Origin: Tyzzerella sp.
GTDB lineage: Bacteria > Bacillota > Clostridia > Lachnospirales > Lachnospiraceae
DNA length: 64,000 bases
NCBI GenBank assembly: GCA_017416155.1
Contig: JAFQDE010000004.1
Span: 161,574-225,573, forward strand
Reading direction: 5' to 3'
In this document: positions 44,124-51,776 of the stretch, piece after piece
Layout: each line of letters starts with the position of its first letter
Numbering within the stretch: position 1 is the stretch's first letter
Translations under genes and position numbers: made by a program
Notes under the pieces: generated by a model
Database searches by the model: none
What the model was told of the DNA's origin: nothing
Seen by the model: only the letters and a program-made list of their open reading frames with translations

Positions 44124-46199
44124 ATGAAAGTTTACAGAACGGACGAAATTAGAAACGTCGTACTATTAGGACACGGAGGAAGTGGAAAGACTAGTTTAGT
44201 TGAAGCCATGTTATATGTTTCAGGCGCAACGAACAGAATGGGCAAGATTGCAGATCACAACACAACAAGTGATTTTGATAAAGAGGAACAGAAACGTGAA
44301 TTTTCAATTAGTACAAGTTTAATCCCTATCGAGTGGGAAAAAGCGAAGATCAATGTGCTTGACACACCTGGTTATTTCGACTTTGTCGGTGAAGTGGAGG
44401 AAGCAGTCAGTGCAGCGGATGCGGCTGTCATTGTTGTTTCCGGCAAAGCAGGTGTAGAAGTTGGAACAGAAAAAGCTTGGGAATTATGTGACAAGTATAA
44501 GTTGCCAAGAATGGTTTACGTAACAGAGATGGATGTGGATGATGCATCTTTCCGTCAGGTTGTAGAGGACTTGACAGCGAAATATGGCAAGAAGATTGCA
44601 CCTCATTTCCAACCGATTCGTGAGAATGAAAAATTAGTTGGCTATGTGAACGTTATTAAGAACGCAGGTAGAAGATACACAGGTATCGGACAGAGAGAAG
44701 AATGTGAGATTCCTGATTACTGTCTGCCAAATCTTCAGATTTGCCGTGACGCTTTGATGGAAGCGGTTGCTGAGACAAGTGAAGATTTTATGGACAGATA
44801 TTTTGCAGGCGAAGAATTTTCAATAGAAGAGATTCGCGCAGCAATGCGTATGTCTGTGACAGACGGAAGTATTGTTCCCGTAGCTATGGGTTCTAATACA
44901 GAGGCTCAGGGTGTTGCTAACCTTTTATCAGACATTGTTCGTTTCTTCCCAAGTCCTGATAAGAAGTCTTGTGCAGGTATCAATCGCAAGACAAATGAGA
45001 TTTTTGAAGCAAACTATGACTTCTCCAAATCAAAGAGTGCATATGTATTCAAGACAATGGTTGATCCATTTATCGGTAAATACTCTTTCGTCAAGGTTTG
45101 CTCAGGTGTACTTAAGGGTGACGACGTTCTCTTTAATACGTCAAATGATACAGAAGAGAAACTCGGTAAATTATATACGATGATTGGTAACAAACCGGTA
45201 GAAGTTCCGGAACTTCATGCAGGTGATATTGGTGCGATTGCAAAACTTTCTGATGTGAAGACAGGCGATTCGCTTTCTACGAAGAATACGCAGGTTATGT
45301 TTGGCAAGACAGAGTACTCTGTACCATATACATATATGAAATATGTCGTGAAGGCAAAAGGCGATGAGGATAAAGTTTCTCAGGCTCTTGCTAGAATGTG
45401 TGCAGAAGATGTGACACTCAAGGTTGTCAATGACAGTGAAAACCGTCAGTCTCTTCTCTATGGTATGGGCGACCAGCATCTTGAAATCGTGGTGAGCAAG
45501 CTTGCAAGCCGTTATAAAGTGGATGTGGAACTTGAGACACCGAAGGTTGCATTCCGTGAGACATTGCGTAAGAAATCTGACGTTGATACAAAATATAAGA
45601 AACAGTCAGGTGGACATGGGCAATATGGTCATGTTAAGATGACATTTGAACCTTCAGGTGACCTTGAAACACCATATGTATTTGAACAAATCGTTGTTGG
45701 TGGAGCAGTTCCAAAGAACTACTTCCCGGCAGTTGAAAAGGGTCTTCAGGAATCAGTTGTAAAAGGTCCTTTGGCTGGATATCCTGTAGTTGGTGTGAAA
45801 GCCGTATTATATGATGGTTCTTACCATCCGGTAGACTCTTCTGAAATGGCGTTCAAAACTGCTACAATTCAGGCATTCAAGAAAGGCTTTATGGAAGCAA
45901 ATCCTGTTCTTTTGGAACCTATCGCTAACATCAAGGTTACTGTTCCAGATGAATTTACAGGTGATGTTATGGGTGATCTTAACAAACGTCGTGGACGTGT
46001 ACTTGGTATGACACCTATCGCAGGTGGCAATCAGATCGTTGAAGCAGATATTCCAATGACAGGTGTATTTGGATACTGTACAGTACTTCGCTCTATGACA
46101 GGTGGTAGAGGAACTTATGAATATGAGTTCGTTCGTTACGAGCAGGCGCCATCAGATGTTCAAGAAAAAGAGATTGCTAAGAGAGCAGCTGAAGAATAA
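44124..46199 (+). CDS. Elongation factor G-like translational GTPase (EF-G paralogue)
   Basis: This 691-residue protein has all five EF-G domains in order. The GTPase motifs are not those of canonical EF-G. The P-loop is GHGGSGKT (16-23) where canonical EF-G has AHIDAGKT. Switch II is DTPGYFDF (80-87) with Tyr84 in place of the catalytic His. The guanine-specificity motif NKMD is TEMD (134-137). Domain IV (HGQYGHVKMTFEP, NKRRGRVLGM) is well kept. This fits the EF-G-like subgroup found beside a normal EF-G in many Clostridia; its function is not settled. ATG 44124 has AGGAGG 9 bases upstream. It is monocistronic with a strong terminator. Confidence 0.9.
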   Translation: MKVYRTDEIRNVVLLGHGGSGKTSLVEAMLYVSGATNRMGKIADHNTTSDFDKEEQKREFSISTSLIPIEWEKAKINVLDTPGYFDFVGEVEEAVSAADAAVIVVSGKAGVEVGTEKAWELCDKYKLPRMVYVTEMDVDDASFRQVVEDLTAKYGKKIAPHFQPIRENEKLVGYVNVIKNAGRRYTGIGQREECEIPDYCLPNLQICRDALMEAVAETSEDFMDRYFAGEEFSIEEIRAAMRMSVTDGSIVPVAMGSNTEAQGVANLLSDIVRFFPSPDKKSCAGINRKTNEIFEANYDFSKSKSAYVFKTMVDPFIGKYSFVKVCSGVLKGDDVLFNTSNDTEEKLGKLYTMIGNKPVEVPELHAGDIGAIAKLSDVKTGDSLSTKNTQVMFGKTEYSVPYTYMKYVVKAKGDEDKVSQALARMCAEDVTLKVVNDSENRQSLLYGMGDQHLEIVVSKLASRYKVDVELETPKVAFRETLRKKSDVDTKYKKQSGGHGQYGHVKMTFEPSGDLETPYVFEQIVVGGAVPKNYFPAVEKGLQESVVKGPLAGYPVVGVKAVLYDGSYHPVDSSEMAFKTATIQAFKKGFMEANPVLLEPIANIKVTVPDEFTGDVMGDLNKRRGRVLGMTPIAGGNQIVEADIPMTGVFGYCTVLRSMTGGRGTYEYEFVRYEQAPSDVQEKEIAKRAAEE

Positions 46200-46249
46200 T
46201 ATGTTTATAATCCGGGAACTGTATAGTGGTTAACGGATTCCGCAAGTGG

Positions 46250-46287
46250 CAAGGGCATGACAAGCTGAGTCATGCCCTTGTTTTTTT
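46250..46287 (+). terminator. Terminator of the EF-G-like gene
   Basis: A perfect 12-base stem, CAAGGGCATGAC (46250-46261) with GTCATGCCCTTG (46269-46280), is followed by seven T residues. Confidence 0.95.
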
Positions 46288-46305
46288 CTGTAAAAGTGCT
46301 ATAAT
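46278..46305 (+). promoter_or_regulatory. Probable promoter of trkAH
   Basis: TTGTTT (46278-46283) and TATAAT (46300-46305) have a 16-base spacer, and the -35 overlaps the previous terminator. Confidence 0.55.
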
Positions 46306-46349
46306 TCTTTTTGTATTATGAGAAATGAATAACAATGAGGGATTAAATT

Positions 46350-47708
46350 ATGAAGATTGTAATTATTGGTGATGGGAAAGTGGGCTATAAGCTTGCGAAA
46401 CATTTATCAGAAGATGATTATGATGTGGTTTTGATTGATAATAACGAAGAGAAGTTAAAAAACGCGATTAATAACTTGGACATTAGTTGCTTCTCAGGTG
46501 ACGGTGTGAGTGCAGCTGTTCAAGAAGAGGCAGGTGTAGCAAATGCCGACCTTGTCATTGCATGTGCTTCCACGGACGAACTCAATATGCTTAGTTGCTT
46601 AATTGCAAGACGACTTGGTGCAAAACATACGATTGCGCGTGTACGTAACCCAATTTATTATAAGCAGATTGATATTCTGAAGGAAGACTTGCATCTTAGC
46701 ATGGTTGTTAATCCGGAATATGCAGTGGCAAATGAAATTGCGAGAAACTTGATTTTTCCGGCTGCCAGCAAGGTGGAGACTTTCGTGAAGGGAAGACTGG
46801 AACTTGTGGAATTCCCGGTACGCGATGGAAATACGTTAGTTGGGAATTCACTTGCAGATATTTATAGAAGATTCCAGATTAAGATTTTGGTGTGTGCCGT
46901 GCAGAGAGGGCAGGAGGTTTTTATTCCGGACGGTGAATTTGTGATTCAAGCAGGAGACAAATTGCACATTGCTGCAAGCCATAAAGAGATTGAACAGTTT
47001 TTTGATCGTCTTAGTGAGCATAAGAAACGCGTAAAAAATGTACTCATCTGTGGCGGTGGACGAGTTGGATATTATTTAGCTCGCAACCTATGTTCGATGG
47101 GAATGCAGGTGAAGATTATTGAAATTCAGCAAGATAAATGTGAATTCTTATGTGAACAATTACCGGAGGTAACGGTGATCCGAGGAGATGCAACAGACCA
47201 TGACCTTCTTTTGGAGGAAGGTGTTCGTGAAGCAGACGCATTTATTGCACTCACAGGAGTAGATGAAGAAAATATTATTATGGGTCTTTTTGCGAAGCGA
47301 GAAGGTGTGCAGAAGATTGTAGCTAAAGTAAATGAAGACTCTCGTGCACAGATGGTCGATGGTCTGGGACTTGATAGTATTGTTTCGGCTAAGACGGCTA
47401 CTGCAGATGCCATTTTTAGTTATGTTCGTGCAAGGCAGAATTCTCTTGCAAGTGCGAACGTTGAATCAATGTATCGTCTGGTAGATGACCGCGTGGAAGC
47501 GCTTGAGTTTGTTGTGAGGCAGGAGACGAACTACACGAATGTCCCGTTAAAGGATTTGAAAATAACGGCGAACAATCTAATTGCATGCATCGGTCGCAAT
47601 CGCAAGATTATTATTCCAAGTGGTAACGACTGCATTCAGGTGGGAGATACTGTTGTTATTGTAACGAAGTCAAGGAGGATTCAGGATATCACAGATATTT
47701 TGAAATAG
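46350..47708 (+). CDS. trkA: Trk potassium uptake regulatory subunit TrkA
   Basis: This cytosolic NAD-binding gating protein of the Trk/Ktr K+ channel has 452 residues with two RCK_N-RCK_C units. The first Rossmann motif is KIVIIGDGKVGYKLAKHLS at the N-terminus. The second is VLICGGGRVGYYLARNL near residue 230. Each is followed by the acidic strand end (LIDNNEEK; IIEIQQDK) that binds the NAD ribose. The full-length double form is the TrkA type, not the short KtrA type. The TrkH-like membrane subunit starts 10 bases later. Confidence 0.95.
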   Translation: MKIVIIGDGKVGYKLAKHLSEDDYDVVLIDNNEEKLKNAINNLDISCFSGDGVSAAVQEEAGVANADLVIACASTDELNMLSCLIARRLGAKHTIARVRNPIYYKQIDILKEDLHLSMVVNPEYAVANEIARNLIFPAASKVETFVKGRLELVEFPVRDGNTLVGNSLADIYRRFQIKILVCAVQRGQEVFIPDGEFVIQAGDKLHIAASHKEIEQFFDRLSEHKKRVKNVLICGGGRVGYYLARNLCSMGMQVKIIEIQQDKCEFLCEQLPEVTVIRGDATDHDLLLEEGVREADAFIALTGVDEENIIMGLFAKREGVQKIVAKVNEDSRAQMVDGLGLDSIVSAKTATADAIFSYVRARQNSLASANVESMYRLVDDRVEALEFVVRQETNYTNVPLKDLKITANNLIACIGRNRKIIIPSGNDCIQVGDTVVIVTKSRRIQDITDILK

Positions 47709-47718
47709 AGGATGAGTT

Positions 47719-49164
47719 ATGAATAATAGAATGACAACGTATATATTAGGCAAGATGCTGGGGGTTGAAGCTCTGGTTCTTCTAATTCCGGCGTTTGTGT
47801 CCTGGCTTTACAATGAAGATGGTTGGAGATTTTTTTTGATAACCAGTGCGATTTTGACAGTTGTATACCTTGCATTTGGCAAGAAAAAGCCAAAGAACTC
47901 TACGATTTACGGCAGAGATGGATTTATCATTATTGCCTGTGCCTGGATTCTATGGTCACTCTTCGGAGCATTGCCATTCTGGCTTTCGGGAGAAATTCCG
48001 TCTTATGTGGATGCGTTTTTTGAAACGGTATCCGGATTTACCACTACGGGTTCTACCATTTTGACAGATGCATCATCGCTGGCAATGGGAATGAACTTTT
48101 GGCGATGCTTTACGCACTGGATCGGCGGTATGGGTGTGCTTGTTTTCGTTATGGTAATTGTCTCTTTAGAAGATAAGAATTCCATGCACTTGATGAGAGC
48201 CGAGGTTCCGGGACCTGAGACAGATAAACTGGTTCCAAAGGCGAGAGATACTGCAAAGATTCTGTATGGGATGTATCTTGTTTTGACTATTACAGAAGTA
48301 ATATTCTTGCTTGCGGGTGGTATGAGTTTGTACGACAGTGTGATTCATTCATTTAGTACAGCCGGAACGGGAGGATTTAATAATCGGAGTAATAGTGTGG
48401 CATACTATGACAGCGCTTATATTGATGGTGTGATTACCGTGTTTATGATTCTGTTTGGAATCAACTTTAATGTTTATTATTTTCTGCTTCTGAAAAAAGT
48501 GAAGGCAGTATTTAAAAATGAGGAATTACGGGCATATCTTGGTGTGATTCTGGGGGCAACCATTTTGATTACAATTAATATTTTGCGCGTTTATGAAACT
48601 CCATTGCGAGCATTTAGATACGCAATATTCCAGGTTTCGGCCATTATTACAACTACAGGATTTGTCACGGCAGATTTTAATCTTTGGCCGGAGTTTTCAA
48701 AATGCATCCTATTATTGTTAATGGTAGTCGGCGCCTGCGCCGGTTCAACCGGAGGAGGTATGAAGGTGTCGCGTATTCTAATCATGTTAAAAAGTGTGAA
48801 GCGTGAGATGAAACGTCTGCTTCATCCACAGTCGGTCAATCTTGTGAAGATTAATCAGAAGAAGATTAGTGAGAGTACCATGCAGGGAGTATATATGTAT
48901 TTTATTGCGTATATAGCGGTATTTATTGTGTCTGTGCTTGTCGTATCTCTGAACAATTTTGATTTTACGACAACATTTAGTGGTGTACTTACAACACTGA
49001 ACAATGTCGGACCGGGGTTGGCTGGTGTTGGACCAATAGAGAATTTTTCTAAGTTTTCAGTGCTATCCAAATTAGTTTTCTGTGCGGATATGCTGATTGG
49101 ACGTTTGGAAGTATTTCCATTTTTAATGTTATTGTCTCCTAATTTATGGAGAAAAAAATTCTAG
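47719..49164 (+). CDS. trkH: Trk potassium uptake membrane subunit TrkH
   Basis: This K+-translocating membrane protein of 481 residues has four M1-P-M2 repeats. Pore loops are visible: VSGFTTTGSTIL, FSTAGTGGFNN, TTGFVTADFN and LNNVGPGLAGVGP, each with the selectivity-filter glycine. The other landmark is HWIGGMGVLVFVMVIV. It pairs with TrkA just upstream, and the unknown membrane protein follows after 19 bases. Confidence 0.95.
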   Translation: MNNRMTTYILGKMLGVEALVLLIPAFVSWLYNEDGWRFFLITSAILTVVYLAFGKKKPKNSTIYGRDGFIIIACAWILWSLFGALPFWLSGEIPSYVDAFFETVSGFTTTGSTILTDASSLAMGMNFWRCFTHWIGGMGVLVFVMVIVSLEDKNSMHLMRAEVPGPETDKLVPKARDTAKILYGMYLVLTITEVIFLLAGGMSLYDSVIHSFSTAGTGGFNNRSNSVAYYDSAYIDGVITVFMILFGINFNVYYFLLLKKVKAVFKNEELRAYLGVILGATILITINILRVYETPLRAFRYAIFQVSAIITTTGFVTADFNLWPEFSKCILLLLMVVGACAGSTGGGMKVSRILIMLKSVKREMKRLLHPQSVNLVKINQKKISESTMQGVYMYFIAYIAVFIVSVLVVSLNNFDFTTTFSGVLTTLNNVGPGLAGVGPIENFSKFSVLSKLVFCADMLIGRLEVFPFLMLLSPNLWRKKF

Positions 49165-49183
49165 AGAATAGGAAGGGATTTTT

Positions 49184-50779
49184 ATGAAGAATTTGAAAGT
49201 AAAAATTATCGGAGTAGTTGCGCTTCTTCTTTTTGCAGGAATCTATTATTACATTAGTTTGCCTGCTATCAACATCCATGCAAGCGGATTTTGGTTCTTT
49301 ATTATGCTTTTGTTTGCAGTTGTGATTGCAATCTATATCCTGAGAAGAAGACTTCGCATTGAAGAAATCAAACTGTCAAAAACGGTGAAATTACTGGTCG
49401 GTTGTCTGCTTCTTGTTGTTGCGGTATATTTGATTGGCTCGGTGCTTTCTTCACCGATTGTCAACGCAAAGAAGTATCAGAAGCTGCTTACTGTAAAGGA
49501 TGGAGAATTTGCCAAGGACATTGAGGAATTGTCTTATGATCAGATTCCGCTTTTGGATCGTGCTTCCGCCACACTTCTCGGTAATCGTAAGATGGGAAGT
49601 ATGATTGACATGGCATCACAATTTGAGGTTGATGAAATCTACAGTCAGATTAATTATAATGATAAACCGGTTCGTGTGTCTCCTCTCAAATACGCCAGTC
49701 CGATTAAGTGGCTGACCAATCAGTCAGAGGGCATTCCGGCATATATCATGATTGATATGGCGACGCAGTCGACCGAACTTGTCAAGTTGGAAAAAGGAAT
49801 TAAATATTCAACAGCAGAATATTTCAATCGAAATATTTATAGACATTTACGCTTTAAATACCCAACTTATATTTTTAATGAATTGAGTTTTGAAGTGAAT
49901 GAAGAGGGTATACCATTCTGGGTTTGTCCGGTGAAGAAGTTCAATATTGGACTTTTCGGTGGCGAGACAGTAGGACGTGTCGTTCTCTGTAACGCGATTA
50001 CGGGAGAGACGATTGATTATGATATTAAAGATGTTCCACAATGGATTGACCGGGCATACTCGGCAGATTTATTAGTCTCACTTTTTGACTACTATGGAAC
50101 TTTAAAACATGGTTTTATCAATAGTGTTCTTGGACAAAAGGATTGTCTCGTAACTACAGATGGATACAACTATCTAGCCATTGATGATGATGTGTGGGTA
50201 TATACCGGTGTTACATCGGTCAGTGGTGACGAGTCAAATGTTGGATTTGTGCTGATGAATCAGCGTACGATGGAGACAAAGTTCTATGCAATTGAAGGAG
50301 CAACAGAGCATTCTGCAATGGATTCAGCGGAAGGTCAAGTTCAGAATCTTAAATATGTAGCCACATTCCCGTTGCTTCTCAATATAGGTGGTGAACCGAC
50401 ATATTTTATTGCACTGAAAGATAATGCAGGATTGGTCAAGAAATATGCGATGGTTAATGTTCAGAAGTATCAAGTGGTAGGAATCGGCGATACCGTAAGT
50501 GAATGTGAGGCTGAATATCAGAACTTACTTCTTAAGGAAGGTATTCAGGTTGTTGAGGATAACCGCAAGACAGGAACAATTACCGGTGCAATAACGAAGA
50601 TTGCACAGGGAGTTGTGGGCGGCAATTCACATTACTTCATTATGGTGGAAGGATCAGAGGAAATTTTTGATATCGCTGTTGTTGATTTTATTGATATCAT
50701 TAAGTATGAAATCGGACAGGTGATTACGTTAGAGTACAAGATTGGTGAGAAGATCAATACAGTGACAACAATAAAATAA
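49184..50779 (+). CDS. Conserved membrane-anchored protein of unknown function downstream of trkAH
   Basis: This 531-residue protein has three N-terminal hydrophobic segments (about 7-27, 33-52, 65-86) and then a long soluble domain of about 430 residues rich in beta-strand patterns (YLAIDDDVWVYTGVTSV, TYFIALKDNAGLVKKYAMV). The membrane end suggests an anchored extracytoplasmic or cytosolic domain. I do not recognise a named domain. It follows trkH by 19 bases with AGGAAGGG as ribosome site and is closed by a terminator, so it is probably co-transcribed with the K+ system. A link to ion homeostasis is inference only. Confidence 0.6.
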   Translation: MKNLKVKIIGVVALLLFAGIYYYISLPAINIHASGFWFFIMLLFAVVIAIYILRRRLRIEEIKLSKTVKLLVGCLLLVVAVYLIGSVLSSPIVNAKKYQKLLTVKDGEFAKDIEELSYDQIPLLDRASATLLGNRKMGSMIDMASQFEVDEIYSQINYNDKPVRVSPLKYASPIKWLTNQSEGIPAYIMIDMATQSTELVKLEKGIKYSTAEYFNRNIYRHLRFKYPTYIFNELSFEVNEEGIPFWVCPVKKFNIGLFGGETVGRVVLCNAITGETIDYDIKDVPQWIDRAYSADLLVSLFDYYGTLKHGFINSVLGQKDCLVTTDGYNYLAIDDDVWVYTGVTSVSGDESNVGFVLMNQRTMETKFYAIEGATEHSAMDSAEGQVQNLKYVATFPLLLNIGGEPTYFIALKDNAGLVKKYAMVNVQKYQVVGIGDTVSECEAEYQNLLLKEGIQVVEDNRKTGTITGAITKIAQGVVGGNSHYFIMVEGSEEIFDIAVVDFIDIIKYEIGQVITLEYKIGEKINTVTTIK

Positions 50780-50789
50780 GAAAAACAAA

Positions 50790-50819
50790 AATGGATGGGA
50801 TTTTGTTCCCATCCATTTC
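50790..50819. terminator. Bidirectional terminator
   Basis: A perfect 11-base stem, AATGGATGGGA (50790-50800) with TCCCATCCATT (50807-50817), has A-rich and T-rich flanks and separates converging genes. Confidence 0.88.
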
Positions 50820-50830
50820 CTATATCATGA

Positions 50831-51250
50831 TTAATTTAAGAAATTACATTTGTCAGCTTCAATTCCTAACTCTTCTTTGCTTGCACTAAGGCTTACATAG
50901 AAATCAACATTGTGTGCTTTTGAGATACTATTAAGTGTATCAACGAATGCAGCCATTCCTTCAAGCACAATACCTTTTTGTTTTAAAATACCATCGATGA
51001 AAATAACTTGGATATCACTGTTAGCACTAAGCATTCCGTAGATGAATCCTGTGTATTCACTTATGTTACTAATTGATGGATAGTCAGCCATGCAGACTGC
51101 TCTGATATCAAAAGATAAACTATATGTATCATTGTGGCTATTTTTAATGAATACTACGTTTCCGTCACATTCCTTTGCTTTTAAATTTGCAGCCTCTATC
51201 ATTTTTTGTGTTTTGCCGCTTCCTTTTTGTCCTGTTAATAAATTTACCAT
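50831..51250 (-). CDS. Small P-loop NTPase-like protein
   Basis: This 139-residue protein has Walker A GQKGSGKT at about residues 6-13 and a hydrophobic strand ending in Asp, VIFIDGIL, a plausible Walker B. There is no membrane segment. The short length and the C-terminal helix-rich part (AAFVDTLNSISKAHNVDFYV) do not match a family I can name. The start is ATG 51250 with GGAGTG 8 bases upstream; GTG 51259 would overlap the ribosome site. It is a single-gene unit with a terminator. Function not known. Confidence 0.7.
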   Translation of the reverse strand: MVNLLTGQKGSGKTQKMIEAANLKAKECDGNVVFIKNSHNDTYSLSFDIRAVCMADYPSISNISEYTGFIYGMLSANSDIQVIFIDGILKQKGIVLEGMAAFVDTLNSISKAHNVDFYVSLSASKEELGIEADKCNFLN

Positions 51251-51366
51251 GGGAATCACTCCTTTGTTATGTAATATGTATTATTATACATCAGAATGAC
51301 GAGAAGGGCAACTAATATATGATAAAATATTTCTATAAAATATGTCTGTTCCTTACACCTCTTTTG

Positions 51367-51375
51367 TGATACAAT
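51367..51375 (+). promoter_or_regulatory. Extended -10 promoter of the XRE antitoxin-like gene
   Basis: TGATACAAT is an extended -10 element about 40 bases before the gene. No good -35 element is visible. Confidence 0.45.
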
Positions 51376-51416
51376 AATAGAAATATTACGTTATAGTAAG
51401 AAAAAGAGGGATGATT

Positions 51417-51707
51417 ATGAGAACAACAAAAGATATGGATTATATTTTTGATTTGGATGGAACAGAGATTACCATAGAAGAACGTCAGAAAGAGATAAGA
51501 AAAGAAGTTATTGACCAATATGTTGCATGTCGCAAAGGCAGAAAGATGACACAGGACGAGCTTGCAAGACGTACAGGTATCTCACGTCCGAATATCAGTC
51601 GATTTGAAAGCGGTAACTACAATCCTTCGCTGGAGATGATGGTGAGAATGGCGGCAGCACTCGATATGACAGTAGATGTGAAACTTGTAAAGAGTGAGGA
51701 AGCATAG
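51417..51707 (+). CDS. XRE-family HTH protein (HigA/antitoxin-like)
   Basis: This protein of 96 residues has a charged N-terminal helix (EERQKEIRKEVIDQY) and a Cro/CI-type HTH in the second half: KMTQDELARRTGISRPNISR, FESGNYNPSLEMMVRMAAAL. The layout resembles HigA-type antitoxins and small phage-like repressors. No toxin gene is adjacent: upstream is the minus-strand P-loop gene and downstream is leuS. ATG 51417 is 6 bases from GAGGG; ATG 51411 is in frame but too close. Confidence 0.85.
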   Translation: MRTTKDMDYIFDLDGTEITIEERQKEIRKEVIDQYVACRKGRKMTQDELARRTGISRPNISRFESGNYNPSLEMMVRMAAALDMTVDVKLVKSEEA

Positions 51708-51714
51708 GCAATTC

Positions 51715-51742
51715 TTGACAAAATGACATGATGTGATACAAT
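51715..51742 (+). promoter_or_regulatory. Promoter of leuS
   Basis: TTGACA (51715-51720) and TACAAT (51737-51742) have a 16-base spacer, with TGA before the -10. The leader is only about 28 bases, too short for a T-box. Confidence 0.7.
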
Positions 51743-51776
51743 AACAAAAGGTTCAGACGAAAGGAAGAAAAAGAAG

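Noticed and set aside
51417-51707. Complete HigBA toxin-antitoxin pair
   Set aside because: Only the HTH protein is present; the neighbour upstream is on the other strand and has a P-loop, and downstream is leuS.
51743-51776. T-box in front of leuS
   Set aside because: The leader is about 28 bases and lacks the T-box sequence; only pheST has one.
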